A stretch of 47,984 bases of DNA from Actinomadura sp. 6K520 (GCF_004349245.1 NZ_SMLC01000046.1:1-47984); one strand, 5' to 3'. Shown: positions 28,481-37,710, counted from the stretch's first letter. Translations and numbers: made by a program. Notes: generated by a model not told the origin, from the sequence alone.

Positions 28481-29329
28481 CTAGCGGCCGCGCCGGGATC
28501 CGTTGGCCAGCGCCGGGGAGCGGCCGAAGTCGGGCAGCGCGAAGTCCTCGGTCCAGAGACCGGAGGAGGCCCCGGGCGCGGGCGCGAGCATCTCCTGGTG
28601 GATGCGCTGCAGCTCGGGGGACGGGTCGAGCCCCAGCTCCCTGTCCAGCAGCGCTCGCAGCTCAGCGTAGGCCGCCAGCGCCTCGGCCCTGCGCCCGGCG
28701 CGGGCGAGCGCACCGATGAGCTGGCCGTGGAACCACTCGTGCAGCGGATACCGGGCCACCAGCGAGCGCAGCTCGCCGATCAGGTCGCGGTCCCGGCCGA
28801 GGTGGACGTCGGTCTGGATCCTCAACTCCAGTGCCCGCATCCGCAGCTCCCGCAGATGAAGGGCGTGGGTGCTCAGCAGGTTCCCCTGGACGACGTCCGC
28901 CAGCGGGGGACCCGTCCAGAGGTCCAGTGCCTGCCGCAGCCGCTGGGAGGCGCGCTCGGGCTGCCCGGCGTCCAGCATCCGGCGCCCCTCGGCCACCTCC
29001 GCCTCGAACACGCAGATGTCGAGCTGTTCCGGTTCGATCTGGAGCTGGTAGCCGAACGGCTGGGTGAACAGCAGTTCGCGGCCCGCCGGCGCGAGCCCCT
29101 CCTGGTCGATGATCTTCCGGAGCTGGTACACGTAGGTCTGCACGGTGTTCGCGGCGCGGCGGGGCGAAGCCTCCGCCCAGAGTTCCTCGATCACCGAGTC
29201 CACCTGGACGAGCTTGCCGGTCCGCACCAGCAGCAGTGCGAGAACCTGGCGCACCTTCGGCGGAGTGATCGCGCACGTGCGTCCGCTGTTGCTTATCTCC
29301 AGACTGCCGAGAAGCTTGAAGCGCACCAT
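28481..29329 (-). CDS. SARP-family pathway activator (small, DnrI/ActII-ORF4 type)
   Basis: 282 residues: an OmpR-like winged helix (about 1-95; FKLLGSLEI, PPKVRQVLALLLV, NTVQTYVYQLRKI) and a bacterial transcriptional activation domain (about 100-250), with a short polar tail. There is no ATPase domain, unlike the cluster's other SARP. Such proteins directly activate biosynthetic promoters. ATG 29329 is preferred because AAGGGG lies upstream; the earlier ATG 29344 has no SD. Motif copy F lies 87 nt before the start. The gene is convergent with rmlA. Confidence 0.93.
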   Translation of the reverse strand: MVRFKLLGSLEISNSGRTCAITPPKVRQVLALLLVRTGKLVQVDSVIEELWAEASPRRAANTVQTYVYQLRKIIDQEGLAPAGRELLFTQPFGYQLQIEPEQLDICVFEAEVAEGRRMLDAGQPERASQRLRQALDLWTGPPLADVVQGNLLSTHALHLRELRMRALELRIQTDVHLGRDRDLIGELRSLVARYPLHEWFHGQLIGALARAGRRAEALAAYAELRALLDRELGLDPSPELQRIHQEMLAPAPGASSGLWTEDFALPDFGRSPALANGSRRGR

Positions 29330-29416
29330 CTGCGTCCCCTTCATGGGCGGCGCGGCTGTGACATCTTGGAACACGATCACCCCGCTGCGCCAAGCGTGCC
29401 CCGCAGTTCAGCGCGC

Positions 29417-29434
29417 TGTCACCGCTCAGATTGC
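29417..29434 (-). promoter_or_regulatory. Cluster-wide 18-bp motif, copy F (upstream of small SARP)
   Basis: On the minus strand: GCAATCTGAGCGGTGACA, 87 nt before the SARP ATG, same orientation. With flanks it is nearly identical to copy D. The 491-bp gap 29330-29820 also has to hold the promoter of the divergent methyltransferase gene; I see no second copy or clear -10/-35 pair for it. Confidence 0.7.
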
Positions 29435-29820
29435 GCTGCCTTCGCGCGGGCCGAAGCCCCACGTCGAGGCACCGTCGGAGCGGGTGCGGTGCCCGCCGGC
29501 GCGTCCTCCGCCGCGCCCCGGCGGCGCGCCCGGCGCGTGCGCAACCCAGGAGTTGAGGGCCCCGATCAGCGGGTGTCACCCTGGTCGTGGCCGCCTGCCG
29601 CGTCCCTCCGCGGAGCGAAGTCGGCCACCGCCGCCGTTCCGGCCGCACACCTCCTGGTTCTGCGCGTTCGCGCCCGACTGCCGCATGCCGGCTGATCTGA
29701 GGGACTCCAGATGACGCAGACCTCCGCGGACGGACACCGGTGGCCCCCTCCGGCTCACGTCGTGCCCGAACAGCCGATCGGGCTGCCGGGGGCGGCGCCC
29801 ACCAGGAAAGGCGGTCAGAG

Positions 29821-30684
29821 ATGAGTGAGGCGACGCCGGCGGTCCGGCGGACGAGGGTCCCGGAGCCGAGCGAGGTCGGTCGCTTCTACGACCGCTTCGC
29901 GCGGCTCGCGGTGATGGTCGGCCCCGAGGCCAACGCCACCATGCACTTCGGGTACTGGGACTCGCCGGAGGACGGCGCCACCCTGCGCGAGGCGGCCGCG
30001 CGGATGACCGAGGTCATGATCGGCAAGGTGCGGGTCGGCGCGGGCGAGCACCTGCTGGACGTCGGGTGCGGGCTCGGCGGTCCCGGCGTGCGCCTCGCCC
30101 AGGCCACCGGCGCCCGCGTCACCGGCGTGACGATCAGCCGGGAGCAGGCCAAGCTGGCCAACCGGCTGGCCGCGGAAGAGGGGCTCGCCGAGCGGGTGCG
30201 GTTCGAACACGCGGACGCCGTGCGCCTGCCCTACGCGGCGGACTCCTTCGACGCCGCGTGGGCGCTGGAGTCCATCATCCACGTGCCGGACCGCGGCCGG
30301 GTCCTGAGCGAGATGGCGCGCGTGGTCCGGCCGGGCGGCCGGGTGCTGGTGACCGACATCTTCGAGCGGGTTCCGATTCCAGCGCACAAGCGGGCGCCCG
30401 TGGACGCCTACTACCGCGAGACGCTGCTCGGTCCCGCCGTCACGATCGACGACTACCCCGGGCTGATCCGGAACGCGGGCCTGCTGGTCGACGAGATCGT
30501 CGACATCAGCGGGAACGTGATGAGGAAGACGATGACGGAGGCGGCACGGCTCAAGGGGCAGGCCCCGGCGGAGATCGAGGAGCTGCACGCGGACGATCCG
30601 GCGTTCCAGCTGGACATGGGCGCCCTCGCCGAGGTCTGGGAGCTCGGCTACCTGCTGGTGGTGGCGCACCGCCCCGAGGGGTGA
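29821..30684 (+). CDS. SAM-dependent methyltransferase (class I, UbiE/RebM-like)
   Basis: A 287-residue methyltransferase with motif I LLDVGCGLGGPG (about 77-88), VTGVTISREQ (motif II region), FDAAWALESIIHV (motif post-II) and VVRPGGRVLVTDIFE (motif III). The fold and lengths match sterol/sugar O-methyltransferase and RebM-like enzymes of natural-product pathways. Whether it methylates the polyketide or the deoxysugar, and at O or C, cannot be decided. ATG 29821 follows AGGAAAGG at 8 nt. It is the right-most gene I would assign to the biosynthetic cluster; after it come fatty-acid degradation genes behind a different operator type. Confidence 0.9.
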   Translation: MSEATPAVRRTRVPEPSEVGRFYDRFARLAVMVGPEANATMHFGYWDSPEDGATLREAAARMTEVMIGKVRVGAGEHLLDVGCGLGGPGVRLAQATGARVTGVTISREQAKLANRLAAEEGLAERVRFEHADAVRLPYAADSFDAAWALESIIHVPDRGRVLSEMARVVRPGGRVLVTDIFERVPIPAHKRAPVDAYYRETLLGPAVTIDDYPGLIRNAGLLVDEIVDISGNVMRKTMTEAARLKGQAPAEIEELHADDPAFQLDMGALAEVWELGYLLVVAHRPEG

Positions 30685-30729
30685 GGAACCCGGCCGGGCG
30701 GGCCGTGGGGTGGTGGGGGTGCCCGTCAG

Positions 30730-30775
30730 TGGTTACTGACGAGTAGCATCGATGGTTACCAGCGAGTAGCATCGC
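30730..30775 (+). promoter_or_regulatory. Tandem 23-bp operator-like repeat before fadA-fadB
   Basis: Two adjacent 23-bp units (30730-30752 and 30753-30775) match at 19 of 23 positions. Each contains TGGTTAC, then CGAGTAGCATCG; the mismatches are mainly in the middle. TTAC and the GTAG half resemble a loose dyad of the kind bound by TetR/FadR-type fatty-acid regulators. They end 90 nt before the fadA start. Confidence 0.65.
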
Positions 30776-30865
30776 TGTCGCGGGCACTCGTGCCGCGTCC
30801 GGCAGGGGCCGGCACGAGGCTCGACGACCGCCCTTCACACCGCCCACCGCAGGGAGGACGACACC

Positions 30866-32068
30866 GTGCCTCGCACCGCACGCGACGTCGTGTTCGTCGA
30901 CGGCGTACGCACGCCGTTCGGCAAGGCCGGCCCCAAGGGCCTGTACGCGGAGACCCGCGCCGACGACCTGGTCGTCCGCGCCATCCGCGAGCTGCTGCGC
31001 CGCAACCCGTCCCTCCCGCCCGAGCGGGTCGACGAGGTCGCCATCGCCGCCACCACCCAGACCGGCGACCAGGGCCTGACCATCGGGCGGTCCGCCGCCG
31101 TGCTGGCCGGGCTGCCGAAGAGCGTCCCCGGCTACGCCATCGACCGCATGTGCGCGGGCGCGATGACCGCCGTGACCACGTCCGGTGCCGGGATCTCGTT
31201 CGGCTCCTACGACGTCGTCATCGCGGGCGGCGTCGAGCACATGGGACGGCACCCGATGGGCGAGGGCGTCGACCCGAACCCGCGGTTCCTCGCCGACCGG
31301 CTCGTCGACCCGTCCGCCCTGGTCATGGGATCGACCGCCGAGAACCTGCACGACCGGTTCCCGGGCATCACCAAGCACCGCGCGGACGCCTACGCCGTCC
31401 GCAGCCAGCGGAAGGTCGCCGCCGCCTACGCCGCCGGGAAGATCCAGCCGGACCTCGCGGCGACCGCGATCCGCTCGGCCGGCAAGGGATGGGGGCTCGC
31501 GACCGAGGACGAGCCGCCGCGCCCGGGTACGACGCTGGAGAGCCTGGCCGCGCTGAAGACCCCGTTCCGCGTCCACGGCAACGTGACCGCGGGCAACGCC
31601 GCCGGCCTCAACGACGGCGCGACCGCCTGCCTGCTGGCCGCCGAGGACGTGGCCCGCGAGATCGGCCTCACCCCGAGGATGCGGCTCGTCGACTTCGCGT
31701 TCGCCGGGGTCGAGCCGGAGGTCATGGGCGTCGGGCCCGTCCCCGCCACCGAGAAGCTCCTCGCCCGCAACGCGCTGACCATGGACGACATCGGCCTCAT
31801 CGAGATCAACGAGGCGTTCGCCGTGCAGGTGCTGGCGTTCCTGGAGCACTTCAAGATCGACGATGACGACGCGCGGGTGAACCCGTGGGGCGGCGCCATC
31901 GCCCTCGGCCACCCGCTCGCCTCGTCCGGCGTCCGGCTGATGAACCAGCTTTCGCGCCTGTTCGAGGAGCGTACGGACGTCCGGTACGGACTGACCACGA
32001 TGTGCGTGGGCATGGGCATGGGCGGAACCGTCCTCTGGGAGAACGCCAACTGGGAGGGCCGGAAGTAA
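30866..32068 (+). CDS. fadA: Acetyl-CoA acyltransferase (3-ketoacyl-CoA thiolase)
   Basis: A 400-residue thiolase that cleaves 3-ketoacyl-CoA with CoA in beta-oxidation. Catalytic features are the nucleophile Cys in DRMCAGAM, the NEAFA block, the His in GGAIALGHPLASSG, and the second Cys in TTMCVGMGMGG. GTG 30866 follows AGGGAGGA. Its stop overlaps the next start (TAATG), so it is translationally coupled to fadB. It lies downstream of the tandem repeat. I assign it to primary metabolism and not to the cluster. Confidence 0.95.
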   Translation: MPRTARDVVFVDGVRTPFGKAGPKGLYAETRADDLVVRAIRELLRRNPSLPPERVDEVAIAATTQTGDQGLTIGRSAAVLAGLPKSVPGYAIDRMCAGAMTAVTTSGAGISFGSYDVVIAGGVEHMGRHPMGEGVDPNPRFLADRLVDPSALVMGSTAENLHDRFPGITKHRADAYAVRSQRKVAAAYAAGKIQPDLAATAIRSAGKGWGLATEDEPPRPGTTLESLAALKTPFRVHGNVTAGNAAGLNDGATACLLAAEDVAREIGLTPRMRLVDFAFAGVEPEVMGVGPVPATEKLLARNALTMDDIGLIEINEAFAVQVLAFLEHFKIDDDDARVNPWGGAIALGHPLASSGVRLMNQLSRLFEERTDVRYGLTTMCVGMGMGGTVLWENANWEGRK

Positions 32069-34155
32069 TGAGCAACCTCGCGGAACTCTTCGGCGACGAG
32101 GTCGTCACGCGCGCCTACGTCCGGGACGTGACCCTCCCGGACGGCGCGGGCACCCTCGCCCTGATCACGCTCGACAACGGCCACGACCACACCAAGCCCA
32201 ACACGTTCGGCCCCAACGGGCTCGCGGACCTGAACGCGGCCATCGACTCGATCGCCACCCGCGACGACATCGCGGCCGTCGGCGTCACCGGCAAGCCGTT
32301 CATCTTCGCCGTCGGCGCCGACCTCAACGGCGTCCCGCTCATCCGGACGCGGGAGGACGCGCACGCGATCGCCAGGCTGGGCCACGACGTGTTCCGGCGG
32401 CTCGGCGAGCTGGACGTCCCGTCGTTCGCCTACTACAACGGCGCGGCGATGGGCGGCGGCGTCGAGATCGGCCTGCACTGCACCTACCGGACGGTCTCGT
32501 CCGGCGTCCCCGCGTTCGCGCTGCCCGAGACCTTCCTCGGGCTCGTGCCCGGCTGGGGCGGAACGTACCTGCTGCCGAACCTGATCGGCGCGGAGAAGGC
32601 GATCCGGGTCGTCATCGACAACCCGCTCGCGCAGAACCGCACGCTGAAGGGCGCGCAGGCGTACGAGCTGGGCATCGCCGACGCGGTCTTCGACTCGGCC
32701 GACTTCCTGGAGGAGTCGCTGGCGTGGACGGCCCGCGTCCTGAACGGCGACATCGTCATCCGGCGGCCCGAGGTCGACAAGGGCAAGGCGTGGGACGACG
32801 CGGTCGCGGCGGCCCGCTGGAACGTGGACGGCAAGCTCCACGGCGCGGCCCCGTCCTACACCCGCGCGCTGGACCTGATCGCCGCGGCGAAGGACCGCGA
32901 CCGCGACGAGGGCTTCGCCGCGGAGGACGAGGCGCTGGCCGACCTCATCATGGGCGACGAGCTGCGCGCCGGCCTGTACGCGTTCGACCTCACCCAGAAG
33001 CGCGCCAAGAAGCCCGCCGGGGCGCCGGACAAGGCCCTGGCCCGCCCGGTCACCAAGGTCGGCGTCGTCGGCGCCGGCCTGATGGCCTCGCAGCTCGCCC
33101 TGCTGTTCGCACGGCGCCTGGAGGTTCCGGTCGTGCTGACCGACCTCGACCAGGAGCGCCTCGACAAGGGCGTCGGCCACGCGCACGGCGAGATCGACAA
33201 GCTGCTCGGCAAGGGGCGCGTCTCCCCCGACAAGGCCAACCGGCTCAAGTCGCTCATCACCGGCTCGCTCGGCAAGGAGGCGTTCGCCGACGCCGACTTC
33301 GTCATCGAGGCCGTCTTCGAGGAGATGTCGGTCAAGAAGAAGGTGTTCGCCGAGGTCGAGGAGCACGTCTCCGCCGAGTGCGTCCTCGCGACCAACACCT
33401 CGTCGCTGTCGGTGAGCGAGATGGCGTCCGGGCTGCGGCACCCGGAGCGCGTGGTCGGCTTCCACTTCTTCAACCCGGTCGCGGTGCTGCCGCTGCTGGA
33501 GATCGTCCGGGGTGAGCGGACCGACGACGCGACGCTGGCGACCGCGTTCGCGACCGGCGCGAAGCTCAAGAAGTCGTGCGTGCTGGTCAAGGACGCGCCG
33601 GCGTTCGTCGTCAACCGCGTGCTGCTGCGGCTGCTCGCCGAGATCGTCCGGACGGTGGACGAGGGCACCCCGATCGAGGTGGCCGAGCGCTCCGCCGCGC
33701 CGCTGGGCCTGCCGATGCCGCCGTTCGTGCTGATGGGCCTCGTCGGCCCCGCGATCGCGCTGCACGTGAACGAGACCCTGCACGAGGCGTTCCCGGACCG
33801 GTTCCCGCTGTCGGACAACCTGGCGAAGCTGGTCGCGTCCGGCAAGACCGGCGTGTACCTGCCCGACTTCTCCCTCGACCCCGAGGTCGCGGAGCTCTTC
33901 GGCGGCGGCACGAGCCCGTCCACCGAGGAGCAGGTCCTCGGCCGGGCGCTCGACGCGCTCGCCGACGAGATCCGCGTCATGCTGGACGAGGGCGTCGTCG
34001 CCGCCCCGCAGGACATCGACCTGTGCATGATCCTCGGCGCCGGCTGGCCGTTCCACCTCGGCGGCATCACGCCCTACCTCGACAGGTCGGGCGTCGCCGA
34101 GCGGGTCACCGGCCGCCGGTTCCTTGAGCCGGGTGTGGCGTCCCTGCCCGCCTGA
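32068..34155 (+). CDS. fadB: Fatty-acid oxidation complex: enoyl-CoA hydratase / 3-hydroxyacyl-CoA dehydrogenase
   Basis: 695 residues with two catalytic parts. The N-terminal crotonase domain shows FIFAVGADLNGV and YYNGAAMGGGVEIGLH, which form the oxyanion hole. The dehydrogenase begins with the NAD-binding VGVVGAGLMA near residue 332 and includes the VGFHFFNPV histidine block and PAFVVNRVL. A C-terminal 3HCDH domain follows. It hydrates enoyl-CoA and oxidises the 3-hydroxy product for the thiolase encoded just before it. ATG 32068 overlaps the thiolase stop. A strong hairpin terminator follows 48 nt after the stop. Confidence 0.95.
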   Translation: MSNLAELFGDEVVTRAYVRDVTLPDGAGTLALITLDNGHDHTKPNTFGPNGLADLNAAIDSIATRDDIAAVGVTGKPFIFAVGADLNGVPLIRTREDAHAIARLGHDVFRRLGELDVPSFAYYNGAAMGGGVEIGLHCTYRTVSSGVPAFALPETFLGLVPGWGGTYLLPNLIGAEKAIRVVIDNPLAQNRTLKGAQAYELGIADAVFDSADFLEESLAWTARVLNGDIVIRRPEVDKGKAWDDAVAAARWNVDGKLHGAAPSYTRALDLIAAAKDRDRDEGFAAEDEALADLIMGDELRAGLYAFDLTQKRAKKPAGAPDKALARPVTKVGVVGAGLMASQLALLFARRLEVPVVLTDLDQERLDKGVGHAHGEIDKLLGKGRVSPDKANRLKSLITGSLGKEAFADADFVIEAVFEEMSVKKKVFAEVEEHVSAECVLATNTSSLSVSEMASGLRHPERVVGFHFFNPVAVLPLLEIVRGERTDDATLATAFATGAKLKKSCVLVKDAPAFVVNRVLLRLLAEIVRTVDEGTPIEVAERSAAPLGLPMPPFVLMGLVGPAIALHVNETLHEAFPDRFPLSDNLAKLVASGKTGVYLPDFSLDPEVAELFGGGTSPSTEEQVLGRALDALADEIRVMLDEGVVAAPQDIDLCMILGAGWPFHLGGITPYLDRSGVAERVTGRRFLEPGVASLPA

Positions 34156-34203
34156 CCCGGCCGCCCGCCTGACCGCGGGCCCGCCCGGCCCGCCGCTTTC
34201 GCG

Positions 34204-34239
34204 AAAGGGCGCCCCGAACACCATTCGGGGCGCCCTTTT
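34204..34239 (+). terminator. Rho-independent terminator after fadB
   Basis: A perfect 15-bp stem (AAAGGGCGCCCCGAA at 34204-34218, complement at 34224-34238) with loop CACCA, ending in TTTT. It closes the fadA-fadB unit. Confidence 0.9.
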
Positions 34240-34345
34240 CCGGCATTCCCGAACTTCACGGGCACGCCAATGTTTCGTCTGCATGAGTCGCGCACATATG
34301 GGCATACGCGAAACGGTCGTGACGATCACCTGGGAGGCGCCGAGG

Positions 34346-35830
34346 ATGCACCTGCTGCGCACGAAGTCGGTCGAGCAGTCGATCCGCGATACCGAGGAAC
34401 CCGCGCACCGGCTGCGGCGCGCGCTGAGCGCCCTGGACCTGACGGTGTTCGGGATCGGCGTGATCGTCGGGACGGGCATCTTCGTGCTGACCGGGCAGGT
34501 CGCCCGCGACAACGCGGGCCCCGCGGTCGCGCTGTCCTTCATCCTCGCCGCCGTGGTGTGCGGGCTGGCGGCGCTGTGCTACGCCGAGTTCGCCTCCACC
34601 GTCCCGGTCGCCGGATCGGCCTACACCTTCTCCTACGCCACCCTCGGCGAGTTCCCCGCGTGGATCATCGGCTGGGACCTCATCCTGGAGATGGCGCTCG
34701 GCGCGGCGGTCGTCGCGGTCGGCTGGTCCGGGTACTTCGCCTCGCTGCTGGACGACATCGGCATCACACTGCCGGCCGCCATCGCGTCCCCGCCGGGCGA
34801 GGGCGGGACGGTCAACGTCCCGGCGATCGGGCTCGTGCTGCTGGTGACCGCGCTGCTCGTGCTCGGCATCAAGATCTCCTCGCGGGTCAACGCCGTGGTC
34901 GTGACGATCAAGGTCGGGGTGGTCCTGCTGGTGATCGTCGCGGGGCTGTTCTTCATCAAGGGCGCCAACTACGACCCGTTCATCCCGCCCTCGGAGTCGA
35001 CACCGGAGGTCGGCGGGCTGGACGCGCCGCTGATGCAGGTGCTGTTCGGCATCACGCCGGTCGCCTACGGCTGGCTCGGCATCTTCTCCGCCCTCGCGAT
35101 CGTGTTCTTCGCCTACATCGGCTTCGACATCGTCGCCACCGCCGCCGAGGAGGCCCGGCGTCCGCAGCGGGACCTGCCGATCGGCCTCATCGGCTCCCTG
35201 GTCATCACGGCCATCCTGTACGCGGCCGTGTCGACCGTCGTCGTCGGCATGCAGAAGTACACGGAGCTGAGCACCGCCGCGCCCCTCGCGGACGCGTTCA
35301 AGGCCGTCGGGCATCCCGTGTTCGCCACCATCATCGACGTCGGCGCCGTCGTCGGCCTCATCACCGTCGTGATGATCCTGCTGCTCGGGATGAGCCGGAT
35401 CTTCTTCGCACTGAGCCGGGACGGCCTGATGCCCCCGTGGCTCTCGGTCGTCCACCCCCGTTTCGGCACCCCCTACCGCTCGACCGTCATCATGGGCCTG
35501 ATCGTCGCGGTGCTCGCCGGCTTCATCCCGCTGGCCGAGCTCGCCACCCTGGTCAACATCGGCACGCTGTTCGCGTTCGTCGTCGTCTCGGTCGCCGTGG
35601 TGATCCTGCGCCGCACCCGCCCGGACCTGCCGCGCGCGTTCCGCACGCCGCTCATGCCGGTCGTCCCCGCCCTGTCCGTGCTGGCCTGCCTGTTCGTGAT
35701 GATCAACCTTCCGGTGGAGACCTGGCTGCGGTTCCTGGTCTGGATGGTGATCGGGGTCGTCGTCTACGCCGGGTACGGCTACCGGAAGAGCCGGCTCCGG
35801 GGCACCGGGGAACTTCCCGCGAAGTCCTGA
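34346..35830 (+). CDS. APC-superfamily amino-acid permease (cationic amino-acid transporter type)
   Basis: A 494-residue membrane protein with about 12-14 helices. The first helix region LTVFGIGVIVGTGIFVLTG (about 33-51) is the glycine-rich APC substrate motif; FFAYIGFDIVATAAEEARRPQRDLP is the conserved segment of CAT/YfnA-like permeases. It imports amino acids by proton coupling; the exact substrate is not readable. ATG 34346 has GAGG directly before it and GGGAGG a little further up; an upstream in-frame ATG at 34298 lacks an SD. It is a single gene, separated from fadB by a terminator. Confidence 0.92.
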   Translation: MHLLRTKSVEQSIRDTEEPAHRLRRALSALDLTVFGIGVIVGTGIFVLTGQVARDNAGPAVALSFILAAVVCGLAALCYAEFASTVPVAGSAYTFSYATLGEFPAWIIGWDLILEMALGAAVVAVGWSGYFASLLDDIGITLPAAIASPPGEGGTVNVPAIGLVLLVTALLVLGIKISSRVNAVVVTIKVGVVLLVIVAGLFFIKGANYDPFIPPSESTPEVGGLDAPLMQVLFGITPVAYGWLGIFSALAIVFFAYIGFDIVATAAEEARRPQRDLPIGLIGSLVITAILYAAVSTVVVGMQKYTELSTAAPLADAFKAVGHPVFATIIDVGAVVGLITVVMILLLGMSRIFFALSRDGLMPPWLSVVHPRFGTPYRSTVIMGLIVAVLAGFIPLAELATLVNIGTLFAFVVVSVAVVILRRTRPDLPRAFRTPLMPVVPALSVLACLFVMINLPVETWLRFLVWMVIGVVVYAGYGYRKSRLRGTGELPAKS

Positions 35831-35885
35831 CCAGGGACCGGCCGTACGGGGGGCCCTGTGTCATTCCGCGCGGCGGGTGGGCAGA

Positions 35886-37244
35886 ATGGCCCGCATGGCT
35901 TCTCCAGTTCGCGTCGCGGTGATCGGCTCGGGGCCGGCGGGCATCTACGCCGCCGAGGCCCTCGTCAAGCAGACGGACGGCGACGTCCGCGTCGACGTGT
36001 TCGACCGGCTGCCGACCCCCTACGGGCTGGTCCGCTACGGCGTCGCCCCCGACCACAAGTCCATCAAGTCGATCGCCCGGTACCTGCAGAAGGTGCTGGA
36101 GAACCCCGCCGTGCGGTTCTTCGGCTGCGTCGAGCTCGGCCGCGACATCAGCCGCGCCGACCTGCTGGAGTGCTACGACGCCGTCGTCTACTCCACCGGC
36201 GCGATGGTCGACCGGCACATGCGCGTCCCCGGTGAGGACCTGCCCGGCAGCATCGCCGCGACCGACTTCGTCAACTGGTACTGCGGGCATCCCGACGCCG
36301 CCGACCACGCCTTCGACCTCTCGGTCGAGGAGGTCGCGGTGATCGGCGTCGGGAACGTCGCCGTGGACGTCGTCCGGATCCTCGCCAAGACGGCCGGGGA
36401 GCTGCGCGAGACCGACGTCCCCGAGCAGGTCATCGAGGCGCTGTCGCGGAGCCGGGTGAAGCGCGTCCACATGATCGGGCGGCGCGGCCCGGCGCAGGCG
36501 AAGTTCACCACCAAGGAGGCCCGCGAGCTGGGCGAGCTGCCCAACGCGAGCATCCACGTCAGCGCCGAGGACATGGAGCTCGACCCCGCGAGCGCCGAGC
36601 TGGCGGAGAAGGACCGCAAGGTCGGCGGCAACATCAAGGTCCTCAGGTCCTGGACGGAGGACCCGGGCGCCGGGCGCCCCCGGCACATCGACGTGCGGTT
36701 CTGGCGCGCCCCCGCCGAGATCCTCGGCACCGACCGCGTCGAGGGGCTCCGGCTGGAGAAGACCCGCCTGGACGAGACGGGCCGCGTCACCGGCACCGGC
36801 GAGTTCGAGACGCTCCCCGTCGGCATGGTGCTGCGCTCGGTCGGCTACCAGAGCGTCCCGCTGGAGGGAGTCCCGTTCGACGAGCGCTCCTACACCGTGC
36901 CGAACGAGGGCGGCCGCATCATCGGCCCGGACGGCTCCCCCGTCCCCCGCGAGTACGTCGCCGGCTGGATCAAGCGCGGCCCGTCCGGCGTCGTCGGCAC
37001 CAACAAGTCCGACGCGGCGGAGACCGTCCGCAACCTCCTGGAGGACCTCGGCGGGGCGGAGACCGGGCCGAAGCGCAACATCGAGGAGCTGCTGGAGGCG
37101 CGCGGGCTGCCCGTCGTCACCTACGACGACTGGCTGAAGCTCGACGCCGCCGAGATCGCCCTCGCGCAGTCCCTGGACCGCGGGGAGCGCGTCAAGCTCG
37201 CCCGCTGGGAGGCGATGACGTCCGCGTGCCGCGGCGGAGAGTGA
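35886..37244 (+). CDS. fprA: Ferredoxin-NADP+ reductase, FprA/adrenodoxin-reductase type
   Basis: About 452 residues. The FAD motif is VIGSGPAGIYAAE (12-24), followed by FDRLPTPYGLVRYGVAPDH, VGNVAVDVVRIL for NADP, and IGRRGPAQAKFT, all typical of mycobacterial FprA and mitochondrial adrenodoxin reductase. It passes electrons from NADPH to ferredoxins, for example for P450s. The start is ATG 35886 (GGTGGG four nt before) or ATG 35895. It begins 55 nt after the permease stop. No ferredoxin or P450 gene is adjacent. A role with the cluster's enzymes is not indicated. Confidence 0.93.
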   Translation: MARMASPVRVAVIGSGPAGIYAAEALVKQTDGDVRVDVFDRLPTPYGLVRYGVAPDHKSIKSIARYLQKVLENPAVRFFGCVELGRDISRADLLECYDAVVYSTGAMVDRHMRVPGEDLPGSIAATDFVNWYCGHPDAADHAFDLSVEEVAVIGVGNVAVDVVRILAKTAGELRETDVPEQVIEALSRSRVKRVHMIGRRGPAQAKFTTKEARELGELPNASIHVSAEDMELDPASAELAEKDRKVGGNIKVLRSWTEDPGAGRPRHIDVRFWRAPAEILGTDRVEGLRLEKTRLDETGRVTGTGEFETLPVGMVLRSVGYQSVPLEGVPFDERSYTVPNEGGRIIGPDGSPVPREYVAGWIKRGPSGVVGTNKSDAAETVRNLLEDLGGAETGPKRNIEELLEARGLPVVTYDDWLKLDAAEIALAQSLDRGERVKLARWEAMTSACRGGE

Positions 37245-37303
37245 CCCGCCGTGTGAAGATCTCCCTTCCGGGGTAGTGACGGAGGTATGGCCAGGACGCT
37301 ACG

Positions 37304-37678
37304 GTGCGGCCTGTGACCGGCGGTCCAGAACTGTACGGGTTCCCCCCACCCGAGACCGTCCCCGACCTCAGGTGGCTGGGTCCCGATTACGTGTCCGTAC
37401 TCGTGTACGACCTGACGCAGGGGCTTCTGCGCCAGGACCCGCGCACGTCCGTCATGGGCGTGCGTTGCGAGGGCGAGCCCAGCCTCGCCCCCACGGTCGA
37501 CCCCGCCGGCGTCATCCGCGCCCACGACGCCTGCTTCCCGCTCCAGGTCTACGTCCAGGACGGTTCCGGACGCCCCTGGCGCCTGCGCGGGCGATGGACG
37601 TACTCGGGCCGCGACCTCGGCACGGCCGCCGCGTCCATCACGCACTTCTGGCAGCTCCTGTCGGCCGAGGGCGTCTGA
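37304..37678 (+). CDS. Hypothetical protein
   Basis: About 124 residues, unrecognised. It has a proline-rich start (YGFPPPETVPDLRWLG), a mixed strand/helix pattern, and a C-terminal aromatic stretch (WRLRGRWTYSGRDLGTAAASITHFWQLL). No signal peptide, membrane segment or metal site is seen. GTG 37304 or GTG 37313 could start it; neither has a clear SD, and a GGAGG lies too far upstream. It follows fprA by 59 nt and ends 32 nt from the convergent dxs stop. Codon bias looks normal for the region, which supports it being a gene. Confidence 0.65.
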   Translation: MRPVTGGPELYGFPPPETVPDLRWLGPDYVSVLVYDLTQGLLRQDPRTSVMGVRCEGEPSLAPTVDPAGVIRAHDACFPLQVYVQDGSGRPWRLRGRWTYSGRDLGTAAASITHFWQLLSAEGV

Positions 37679-37710
37679 CCGGACAGGACGGGCGCGGGGC
37701 CGGGCCGGGG

